From Dipylidium caninum (taxonomy: Eukaryota > Platyhelminthes > Cestoda > Cyclophyllidea > Dipylidiidae): DNA of 64,000 nucleotides. Location of the stretch: NCBI GenBank assembly GCA_017562135.1, contig QEYB01001543.1, positions 186,001 through 250,000 of the forward strand. The letters are read 5' to 3'. A program made the translations under genes and the position numbers. The notes under the pieces are model-generated. The model made no database searches. It saw only the letters and a list, made by a program, of their open reading frames with translations, and was not told where the DNA came from. Numbering within the stretch: position 1 is the first letter of the stretch; each line of letters begins with the position of its first letter. Below, piece after piece: positions 39,271 to 50,400 of the stretch.

Positions 39271-40251
39271 GGAAGCTTCCTTTAGCATGACCTACTAAAA
39301 ACGTAAGGAGTTACGTTGAGTCCAATTAGCCGACGAAGCTAAAAAAACGCAGTTCTATAATCCATGGCGATGTAAACCCTTTCACCATGAAGTGGTAACT
39401 GTTTAGTACTCATAATGATTCGTCTGACAGACCAATGTGTGCCCCCAGACAAAGTAGCCTTGTCTCTACTAAAATTAAATTATTTTCGATGACTCTAATT
39501 TCATCGGTTCAGTTATTTTTTATGTTATATTTGATCATCGTAAGGTATGAATCACAGATCATTTCAATTCCCAGTTGTTTGGTAACCTTAAATAGAGCAA
39601 TTAATATTTATGAGCCTCGTTTCTGTTGAGTTAAGCCTTATTTCACTTAAAATCTTAAGTAATAACAATAACTTGATAAGTTGATCTTTTCCTCTGTTAT
39701 ACTGTTTGAGGTTAGTGTGGGAATTCGCGGGTTGGTGTTCAGTAGACGGATCGGCACTCTTTACTTGTTTATGGACATTTGTACCTCCTTTGTACCCCTA
39801 TAACCCCGCTTGCATTTATCTAACACATCTGTAAAGCAAATAGTCTTGTGTCTGTAAACTCGATTACTTGTTCTCATCGTTGTCTCGGTATATGTATGTG
39901 TAAATAGGAGGGCAATTTGGCACCGTAGGATTTTCACCTAGTCTGTCTTGAAACATTATTGGTGCCTTTTATTGAGGTACTTTCGGTAATTGGTTTTATT
40001 TTTCATCGATTACGCTGTTATCATGTGGCTATTTATATTGCTCGATCTTGTTGCTCATTTAGCTGTAATTCTACAGCTTGGGTCAAACCTGTTGCTGTGG
40101 CTACATGTTCTGGTGGTGCTAACCTTAAACCTCATCTTAGTGGCTATTTAGTCGCGTCTCCATCAACTGCTTCTTCTTTTGAATTTTACTTATATTTGTA
40201 TTGCTTATACATTGATATTTACTTATTCACAGGGCACCGATCTTCTCTAGC

Positions 40252-42698
40252 ATGTCTATCAATCGAAAGAGTCAAGAATCGTCTTCGAAATATCTTCGAG
40301 ACCTGGCATCGATCCAAGAAAATAGATTTTGCTTTGATTGCGGCCAACGAGGGCCTACTTATGTTAACATGTCTATCGGGTCCTTCGTTTGTACAAGATG
40401 TGGTGGTGCCCTGTATGCGTGTATTTTCGTTCATTTTTTTAGGCGGAAATATAATCAGAGAGTAAAGTCCATATCTATGTCAAATTTTAATTCACAGGAA
40501 ATAAGTTTCATAAAGCGAAGGGGAAACAAAGTAAGACCTTTTGTGTATACGAAAATAAGGCATGTGGTAAAATCTATTTAGCCCTTTGTGATGGTAAGGA
40601 GCCAGAAGAACGAAGCAGCAATTTTGATGATTATCTACGTCTTAAGTATCAGGTCCAGAAGTGGTGAGTTGTTTTTTTTTGAGTGTTCAATTTCTGCCAC
40701 ACTGTCCTCTATTACATTTCCGTATTTTGTTTTTCATAATAGAAACGTAAGATATTCATTATTTCTATGATTAATTTACTTTAAGGTATCGTACTCCGGA
40801 TCCAATAGTGGAAAATGAAGCGTTACGCGAAAGTGAGGAGGCTCTAGCTCGGGCCTCTCAAAACTATGCGACGAAAGTGAATCATATTAGTGCTAATTCG
40901 TCGGCGGGTTTAATCATATTGACTAATCGTCAACCTGCTACGTCACTTCCTAAAACCCCGATTTCGAATCAGGAACCTTTGGAGAACTCATCTGTCAACA
41001 GCTTACCTGACAACTCGACTCCTAGTTTGGCTCCGATATTAAGTTTGTCTCAACAGCAGCGGCAATCTTTCGTTTTGGTACTACATTATTTTTTGCCGTT
41101 ATGCTACTTATCACGTAAAGTTGTTACCTAAAGTCGATTCATTTTATGTCATCGACGCACCTGACAGTTTTCTTTATTTTTATTTCTGTAGTTGCAGGTC
41201 TGATTTTGATACTGTTTACCTCGAAGCGCTATTCGACCACATCCTGGTTTTTTGCAAATTTCGTAACCGTTGATTGCTTACAGCCGCAGCGAAAACATTA
41301 CGCCATATCTACTTTCCAGTTGTTTAGGACTACTTCGTATAAATCTCATGATTATGTACAAGAATGCTGTTTTCGTCATACAGTCGAGTGTACCCCATTA
41401 GCATACCTTTCGCATTATCATTTGTTTGCGTTAGACCACGGGTTGACAATTCGATATTTGCATATTCTATTACCAGATCTCCGACCTAGAAACTTGAATT
41501 ATTTATTCCTTCTTTGTTTATTTCTCAGTGGTGACTTTTTTCGCTGTTAGAATTTTTACAAAAATATCATGAAGGCAAGCCAATTCTTGACCTTATGCTA
41601 CTCAGGGCGGCTGTAGGTTTTAGCATCGCGATGGGGTGCGTTCTGTTTGGGCTTCATGTTTTTTGGCATTGTCCTGCTAAAGTAATAAAGTTTGCAAATG
41701 TGAATACTCCGTCAATATATGTCAATTGCTTAACTATCCCATAATCTTTGCGAGTGCCTCACTTTTTTTCTTGCGCCTTTCAAATGCTGCGTGATTTTTG
41801 GTAATATCTGGATATGCTTAACACCTTTATATAATTTTCTCTTTTCTAGACATCACAAACAACAGTTGAGGAAGATAATATTCTTTCTGATCCGTTTGCG
41901 GAGTTTGTTGCTGCTCGTCCAGTTACGGTGACTTCGCAGCTGACAAGTCACTCATATCTCCTTTCTAAGCCTACTTCGAGTTTACCTATCAACTCACCTA
42001 CGCAGCATAGCCAACCTTTTCAGACGCCGTCCGCTTCGGCTAATTATAGTTCTACACCGTTTTCATCGCTACCACCTTCAGCAACAACTATCGTCCCCGA
42101 ATTCTTGTGCTCTCACGTCTTCACCTTTCATCAACTCCGATTTTGATGCCTTTCCTCCTCCTGTTGACAAGTATGAGGCACTGGCTGAACTTGATAGGAT
42201 GGGAAAAATTGGAAACCACACTAAATTATCTAAGTCGCCTGCTTCAAGGAATGATACATTTTCGGCGTTCACACCTTTGAATTTACAACAAAGGAATCCT
42301 TTTGTATCTCAAACCTCAAATCCATTCCAGCCTCATGCTCTTGTTGCTAATAATCCATTTACCATTACTAGTGATCCTGCATGTCTCGCTATGCAGTCGA
42401 ATACGACATTAGCCCCAAAGGCCACCAATTTCTCTTCTTTGGGTCAAAATTCCTTTAATCCATTTATAGTAAGTCCTTTTTCGGGTAGAAGGGGTGATTT
42501 CTTATCAATATTAGACAAAAGGTTGTCTCACCTTTTCGCATATCCCTTGGATTGATATTGCTGCATTTTGTGGGTTAACATGAATGAACCTTCCAAAAAT
42601 GTACAAGTCTTGTCATTTTAAACTCTTGTGGTTTAATTCGATATCTTTATTATCGGCGAATCAGTGCATTTCTGTTTTCATTTCAGAATGCTCGGTGA
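40252..42698 (+). CDS. AGFG1: AGFG1/HRB-like ArfGAP with FG and NPF repeats
   Basis: Arf GTPase-activating protein with FG repeats; the family links clathrin adaptors and EH-domain proteins (via NPF motifs) to endocytic sorting. Exons: 40252-40412, 40443-40530, 40560-40663, 40786-41077, about 41850-42468, and a proposed tiny last exon 42687-42698. The ArfGAP zinc finger is CFDCGQRGPTYVNM...FVCTRC, followed by LRKYNQRVKSISM as in human LRGLNPPHRVKSISM. The C-terminal part has DKYEALAELD (human DKYAALAELD) and repeated NPF motifs (RNPFV, SNPFQ, NNPFT, FNPFI). Introns 40413-40442 and 40531-40559 are only 30 and 29 nt. The frame in the long exon breaks by one base near the C run at 42095-42098: the part before reads in one frame, the DFDAF-DKYEAL part in the next. 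The short C-terminus is uncertain. Confidence 0.85.
41199..41682 (+). CDS. Coding-like segments inside an AGFG1 intron, unidentified
   Basis: Within the AGFG1 intron 41078-41850: an open piece after an acceptor at 41198 reads SDFDTVYLEALFDHILVFC. A long frame reaches 41550. A further piece from about 41551 to 41681 reads FLQKYHEGKPILDLMLLRAA followed by a hydrophobic stretch. These look more like protein than random translation, but AGFG1 has no such region and I recognise no family. They could be an alternative exon set, a nested gene, or chance. Confidence 0.25.
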
Positions 42699-43213
42699 CG
42701 CGTGACTTGTCACAACTCCATTTGGATCTACGCATTGAATCCTTACCGTCTTGCAAAAAAATCACCCCTATACAACCATTCTGACACCTACATGATGCTT
42801 CTTTTACTGTCTGTTTTTTTTCTACATCTATCCTTTCATGTCACACTTCACCCAATTTATCGGCTTGCAATTGTTTGGTTTATCGCTAGGCATTGGTTTT
42901 AGGTCTTTCGACCATGTCTTCTGACTTTACATACTTATTACAATCGACTCGCAATTTCCCCTCATCGACCACAGTTTTCACTGTTGTTTTGTTACCGACA
43001 CTGATTTACTTTCATTCCTGTAATGTGTGTATTATATGGCCCTTCTTTTCCCAGTCTATTCTTGCGACAACTGACGATTCTTACTCATGTTGATTTAAGT
43101 AGATCTGTTGCATAGGCATTCATTAAACCCATTTTTGTCACAGGCTAAACGATTAATGGCATTTAGGTTCTTGAAAGTAATCAAACGTATCATGCGCAGT
43201 TCTTAGTCTTGAT
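42699..43213. other. Spacer after AGFG1, no confident feature
   Basis: T-rich sequence with short plus-strand open frames (42702-42902, 42893-43093) that look like 3' UTR or intergenic DNA. No recognised gene. Confidence 0.45.
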
Positions 43214-43498
43214 TCAGTATATCGGATCATCACATCTGAGAGACTTCGTGGGGTCGTTGTAAGTCTGTAGTTTCAGGAACATAGAACTAGTGGCGATGGT
43301 AATGACTAATAAAGAAGAAGGGATCGTGGCCAGTAACGAAAGCCTGATGGTTTGTAAGTTCCATGATGCCTTCTCTTGACCGGAGATGTAGGTAATTTCT
43401 ATCGACTCTGCGCCTATTCGCATTTCTGCGATTGAGGTATTTTTCAATTCCAACTTTAATGCGCCTCTTTTAATGATGCCATATATTAACTGCCACTC
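43214..43498 (-). CDS. Possible last exon of an unidentified membrane protein
   Basis: Minus-strand open segment after an acceptor-like site at 43499-43503, ending at a stop at 43214. It contains a hydrophobic stretch (LSLLATIPSSLLVITIATS) followed by a short polar tail, the layout of the last exon of a type I membrane protein. No upstream exon was found in the 1 kb before the Hedgehog stop codon, so the support is weak. Confidence 0.22.
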   Translation of the reverse strand, partial: EWQLIYGIIKRGALKLELKNTSIAEMRIGAESIEITYISGQEKASWNLQTIRLSLLATIPSSLLVITIATSSMFLKLQTYNDPTKSLRCDDPIY

Positions 43499-44483
43499 CT
43501 AAGCTTATGTGACTATTGGTAACTGCAGTGTTTGGAGAGATTTTGTTCGCGTCGATTTTTCAAAATCGAGAAGCAATGGGGCGGACTGAGTTCTCAACTC
43601 TTCAGGTCTATCGCCTCTCCGATTCTGATTCTTTCTCCCCCATCCCTCTGTGATGGTAAGATGTAGGGCTTTATATGATCGGGGTCAGTGGCTCGTTAGA
43701 GTTGACGGCTTTCTCATGGTTAATTTGAAGCAGGAACCCAGAAACAGGGACCAAACCAGACTTTTCAACGTATCCAAAACCCCTCATTGTTTAGTCATGA
43801 TGAAATTCTTCGGCTAGGAGAATTTAAACCTTTATGCGACCGAGTTTTTACAAACAAGGGAAGTGATGTGTTTTTTCCGTAACCGGGTGGGATCGGGAAG
43901 GCGGAAGGGGACTAAAGCAAGACGAAGAGGAGACATGGAGGGAAGGGAGGGTGATGTGGTAATATGACAAATTTGTCGACAAATATAAGGTTGTAATGTG
44001 CTGTGAAAGTGAGGTGAAATCTGTTATAAAGTCCCTTTAAAGGTCTTTAAATGACCGCGCACAGAATGTTGGACTTAGGTAGGTTGATGTAATACCAACC
44101 CACCAGTAGATCAATGAGGTGGGTGAGGAAGGGGGGTTTGTTGATAGAGGCAAAAAGAAAGTGTCCTCAAGTACATGAAAATATCGTAAAAGTAGGAAGC
44201 ATGAGGTGAAAATATGGATGACCCTTTTTTGTGAAAGTTGTACCCAACGCCATCCCTAGCCGTCTCTCTCCATCCCTTTTATACACGGGAGGGGTGAAAA
44301 GGGGCCGCAGAAACAGGTTGGATTAGATCAAGTGTTAGTGTTTGTGTGTGGCGTTAGAGGGGTGAGAGGTAACTTTTCCTGCACATGCAGACAGATGAGA
44401 CAGTTAATAATGGGGAAGAAGTAGTAATGACGAGGTAGACGTATGCATTCCTCCACACCATTGCTTCGAAATAAACTAGGCCT
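43499..44483. other. Presumed Hedgehog 3' UTR and spacer
   Basis: Downstream (minus strand) of the Hedgehog stop codon. Purine-rich on the plus strand. No open frame of interest. Confidence 0.45.
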
Positions 44484-47400
44484 CTAAAAGAGGCGATGCG
44501 GTATCAAGAATTGCGCAATTTTGTATAGAAAATCAACATACGGATGAACACCTGTGTGAATTTCTATCGAATCTAGGCCGAATAATGAGGAAATAAGATG
44601 GAGAGGAAGGAGGGTAAGACGCGCCAACCATTCATTTTGGAAATGCGCAAAACAGGAGACATAAACGCCATCAATTATAATATCCCCGGTTGGAGTTAGG
44701 GGTGCATAGACCCCTGTCTCGGTGAGAGATGAATTGACTAGCCGAATGCTTTCAATTGGACACAATATTTCAGGATTGTCAAGGTTACAAGCAATCTTTT
44801 CACCAGTTTGAAGTTGATTAGCAAAAACTGCAGACATGCCAAATCGCCAGCGGTATACCAGGTGGTTGGCTGTCAGACGGAGTTTAGCCGGACTCGAGGA
44901 ATTACTTCGAACATAGGTGATTTCAATCCATGGTGAATACTGGTGTTCATCACGATGCAAAAAGGCGCTGACCCTAGTGGGATACAGTGTACGGGTTCGT
45001 GGATCCAGGGTCAGGACATTGTCACCGATACGCAGAGCGGAAAGTGGTATGGTGACGCCGGAAGGAGTCAATACTTTGGCTGAACCGGGGAAACAGCCAA
45101 ACCACTGAGATGTGATTATTGAATCTACAAACAAAAAAGATGACTTTCTACATTCCGAACGTTTTTTTATGTGTATTACGGACTGAATGTTTGGTCTCGC
45201 CCGAGGGGAGAAGTTCACTTTCCTCGTGCACAAAGATAATTATTTATTATCTGAGGGTTAGTAATAACTCCGCCTCACTTTCGTTTGAGGAGCAAACCAT
45301 ATTGGTAATAGATATAACGTGAAGTGAAGATAGGGCATTAATTTAATTTTTTGCGTAAAAAATATTTTCCCTCTTCTCCCCCACCTCAAGAAAGCCTATG
45401 CAAATAGCCACTGATTTTACATAAAAGAGAAGGGTGAAGAGAGTAAATGAAGAAGATAGGAAGAATCATAAGGGGGAAAAGGAGAAGTGGAGGCGGAATA
45501 TTATAAGCATAATGACGTGAATCTTCCCCAATACGTCTTTCCATGCCTAACGGAAATAAATGCACCTCTCTATACTCTACCCATTGGTGACTTCATGGGC
45601 ATTAATCACACATTTGCACAGCGCTCACCCCTCATTTCCCCCTTAAAAATAACCGTCATAAACCAAAAATGATCATCTCTCCTGTCAGAATGAACATAGC
45701 TGCTGCAACGCGTGTGGTCCCTCATCAGGTACAGGCAGGCACAGTAGACCTACACACATGTACACACACATCTATACACACGCACGGAGGCAACAGTTGT
45801 GCCTTGGGGTCGCCGGCATTAGTGACTCGGCCAAAACTACTACTACTACCACCACCGTTTGGAGGAAGATGGAGGGACGCGGAAAAGGCATTGAATTGCA
45901 GACATCTTAGGAAATTTTGGAGTCAAGTTATTGGATTGGCTACTATCTCACTGCGAATTTTAAGTAAGAATGAAAATGTAAAATGTTTGCTTAAGAATAT
46001 AACCTTATTCAATTAGGTACTCTACGTTTGTGTCGATGGCCTTTTGCCGTTGTTCAGGCGGTGCCATAATTCTATGTTCATGAAATTTCTAATTTTTGCT
46101 ATCCACAAACTGATTTCATTGCGATTTGACTTCATCAGTGTCTTTAAAAGTTTTACCAATTAGGAAGTTCTGCATGGAAAGCAACAAATGATAGTCTGAA
46201 AGTCCGCATGACCCAAATCCAACAATCTTTGGTGAGTGACCAAAGCTGTGTACGGCTCTGTCTTATCACAACGGAAAAATCTGCCCTCACAATTTGTCAC
46301 TTCGGACCGATTTGCTCGAATTGCATCGCTCACCTTGGCGATCTGTTGAACGTACACTTTTGAATTGATAGTTTGGTTTTTGGTGTAAGATCAAAGTACG
46401 AAATTTCTTTGTGATCGCACCAGACTGACAGCATTATCATTTTTTAGTGAATATCTGCCTTTGATGTTTTTTGATGACGGTTTGACGTTGCTCCAAACTA
46501 TCATCTCTTCGTCGTTGCATCAAATGACATAGCCTGGCCTCCTTAATGTGCTCTCAATGCATTTATGCACCACCACGTGTTGTGTCCTGACGATCCGAAC
46601 CGACAATGGCACTGATTTGATGTGTATCTCGTTGAGCGCTTTTCAATGAAGACTCCCCATAAGTAAATCTGGCAAACCAATTTTGACCCTGCCTCCCTTT
46701 CTTATAAATTCTTGTGTATTTGCGATGCATTCTTGCCTTTTCGGAAATAGTGCAATGACATTGGGCCGAAGTGCATGTTTTGCTCCTTAATTTTCAACTG
46801 GGACAAAAACATAAACTACGCAATTAAACAATCTTATTTTTATTAAATTAAATGCAGAAGTCTAAGCAATAGGAAAAAATATATGTTAGACATTTTTAAC
46901 ACATTAACAAAACAACGTAAAGTGTAAAATCCATCTGCCGACAAACTCCACACTGCCTCAATTGCCAACCCATTAATATGTCACATTCGAAATAGTTAAT
47001 GTGGCGAGTACGCAAGTCTGGAGGTTGACTCTCTACTGCCAGAGCTTATAAGTGGAAATGGGATGCTCCAATTTCGATATTAGAATGGTCATACGTTAGG
47101 AGACAATCGTGACCAGTTCACAGAAACACTGACCGGGAATAGAAGCCGTCTACTTCTCCAAATGTAAATAGGGGAAGAGAAACAAATCATATTTCCGGTT
47201 AGATTGGTAAGAGTGTTGACTTTGTTTTGGTTTGTGCATTTTATTTTGCTGTTGTTCCACCGACACCCCTTTGTTCTAAAGTCGGACACTCAGACAGGGG
47301 CAGGCTTAAAGAATGAATTACGGAATAAGGCCACCCATGGACAGACATTTGAAAGCTGGTGTTGTAGTTATAAAACGTGTATGAGTCAGTCGGCATAGCA

Positions 47401-50400
47401 GCCTTTCAGACTCGGTCTATTTTCCCGGAACGAATGGTGCGAGCTTCTCAAATTAGTCCTTAGTGTAGGCGGAGTGAGAGACTAAGAATGTATTTTAGAA
47501 CTTTTAACTGGAAGTCCGTTCGTTAGGAAAAGGCTGAATGAAATAGCGAGTACGAAAGATATCGTCGAGCTGTACAAAGCACTTACCCGGTTTGACAGAA
47601 CAATGGACATGACCTTGACGAGCAAAGTAGCACCAATCGAAAAGGGCCCCATAATAGGCTAATTGGGCAAGTTTGCCAGGGTAGACGCTGCTGAGGCGTG
47701 AGGGATCGCCGCTTTTAACATCCACAAGGATCATGTCAACTGCTCGACCGGCATAATGGAATTCTTCCATCATTATGGGATGCTGTTTCTCCTGTCGTCC
47801 AGAATTCTCAAATCCGACCACCGCCGGATCGTGGTCGACCCAATAGCGGTCTCGGTAATTGCGATAGGCACGTGGAATGTGCGAATCCGTGGATACATTA
47901 CCGCGATTACCCACTTTCTGTCGAGGTCGTTGCATCACAATGCGGCTACCTGAGTTGATAACTTTGATACCGAGACCGTTGCTGCCAGGCTGATATCGAG
48001 AGGTCTTTTGCGGTTTGGCTGAGGTCTCAAAATCCACCAGGTCTTCGGGCTAAGCGTGGAAGTAGACAATAATCTTTAGGGTCGATTTCATATATACCCT
48101 ACCAGTCCATTGTAAAAAACGTTGCAAATTTCTTCCATTTTTTTAACAATTGACTGACACTGAACAAACCCTCTGTCTCACACTTTTTCGTACTTCTTAA
48201 ATACGCAACCAAATTGTCAAATTATCAGTATTACCGTTTAGTGGATGCTAAACAAGGTTGTCTTTTACATCTACCCTTTGGTCAAAGGGAAGTGTATTCC
48301 AGTACCTCGACTAAATACTCCCGGCGTATAGCAGAGAGTTCTCGCCTCTGTGGAATGGGAAGGGAAAGGGAAGTGAGAGGAGGCAATGGGCTACATGGCG
48401 AAGTTGTCGACCATACTTACCACGGACATTTGAAGAGTTTGTTTATGCCTTCCCATATAGTCTCGCTTGGTGACCACTTTGGATTGGCGTAGAAGAGTTG
48501 GGGGTGGCTTAATCCAACCGTCTAGTATACGCAGTCCGACATCCTTATTTGGCCAGGTGTTCTGCACCAGACTAACCAATTTTTGAAGTCTGTCACGGCA
48601 GCCCTGGTAAAGTGGACATGACGCAGATGTGAACATACAATACGGATGCGAGGGCTGCAAAGAATGGGGATTCGAGACCCACTTACCCCTTCATAATATG
48701 AGTCATAAGGATTTCCCCGAGTTAAGATTGTTCCCACCTTCACCCTATACCTTCTGGTAGATCTCACTTTCAAGTGTCCGCGTACGATAAGGTTCAGTTA
48801 ATTGGAGATACTGGGAGAAGCACACCCCACCCAACTACAGGGATTCCCCTCAATGCTACCTTTACGTTCCACCTCGCCTTATTCACTCATGGTAGAGAGA
48901 ATTGGCAAGAGGCTAATGGAAATATCTAGTATATATCCCAGGTTAAATGGAGAGGAAATGGATGAAGTTAAATACAACTTCACTTTATGGTTTGGTTGAT
49001 TAAACACTTCAACAAAAATGGAACTGCTGGGAACTATGGAAGGGGGATTGAGTGAAGGTAAAAAAAGCGCATTCGTTAACATTAATTACTATATTCAATC
49101 GAAGCCACCTCCTTTCGATTGTGCGAGTTAAAAATATGCCTTTTGAAAAAAATCCTGGTTTTCAAATTAATAAACGACTCACTGTCTTTTACAGTAGCAT
49201 TTTGGCTTTCTTCTCCAAAAAAATAATTTATGATTAAGGAAAATTTGGTAATCGACTGATGAAAAAGCAGGTGAATGCGGAGGGCGTGGTAGAATGTCAT
49301 TAATGCAAAGCAGCCATTTTGTCAACCGAAATTGATGCTTTATGGGGCCGTCATGGATTATTACCATGCAAAAATATTACACTGTACGAAATGAGCAATG
49401 CCGGTTGTTTTTTTTGCATAAGGTCCTCATTTACGCCACCAATTCCACGGCAATGGGACCATTTGATGTTGCGCTTTCGAATAGTTGAGGGAGGAGTAAT
49501 GGAAGATCACCTTTTGACCATTCCACCATGTCAACCATAAGCTTTTGGTGAATTTTCGGCTTAGAGTTGTGTCGTGTGGTGGATTCTTGCCTACTCATCT
49601 GCTTGAACAGCTCCGATTATCATACAGAAGTCACCTTTAATCACATGTGACGATTTGGCGTAAAAACAGCAGCAATCGGGCATTGCGGAGGCAACAATGG
49701 AGATGCGCACTTGCTCTCGCGGTTGCTCCTTCATCTGTGGCCCCGTCACTTCGTGCGGCCGGCACATATGAGTGCCATTGTTGTTCTTTATCATCCATTA
49801 CACGCAAATATTTGCCACAGCCGTGTGCATGGCCAGTTGCTACTTAGTTTAGACTCAAGTTGACCAAAAGCTGTGTGTGGATTTCCACGGTCAGCTTAAT
49901 TCCACCTCATTATTATAATGGGTCGGTGTTTTTTCTCCAAGCTTTTTGACTATATTCGAGCGTATCGTCAATTTGTTAACCAGTGGAACCATCTCTGAAC
50001 CCCTCATAACTCTCTCTCGGAGTCGGAGCAGATGCGCTATGATCCAACTCTAATCCGTACAGGAAGAGTAGAGGCAAATCACATTTCATTTCGAGTTGTG
50101 ATTTCAGTGGGGGTAAAATAAATATAGGATACAAACGCGGAAAAATTTTACGAAGTGAGGGTGAAGAACACCTTTGAAATTTACAAAAACATCGAGTTGA
50201 AAACAAACTAATCAAACATGCCCCTTTCGTAGCTTCCAATTTAACATTAGTGCAAAAATTGTGGAAGACTGTTCACCCAAATATAACGCATATAATTATG
50301 TGTCTGTGTATGTGAGTGTGATTGTGATTGTGTGAAGGCAATGTACGGCCTGTGTGCATCTTTGGGGCAACACAAAAAACAAACACACACAAGCACGGCA

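Noticed and set aside
41146..41550. Plus-strand open frame of 134 codons taken as one gene
   Set aside because: No domain, T-rich composition, and parts compete with better-looking frames in the same stretch; mentioned only as a possible segment.
46160..46357. Minus-strand open frame of 65 codons as a gene
   Set aside because: It is a frame-shifted piece of the mariner relic.
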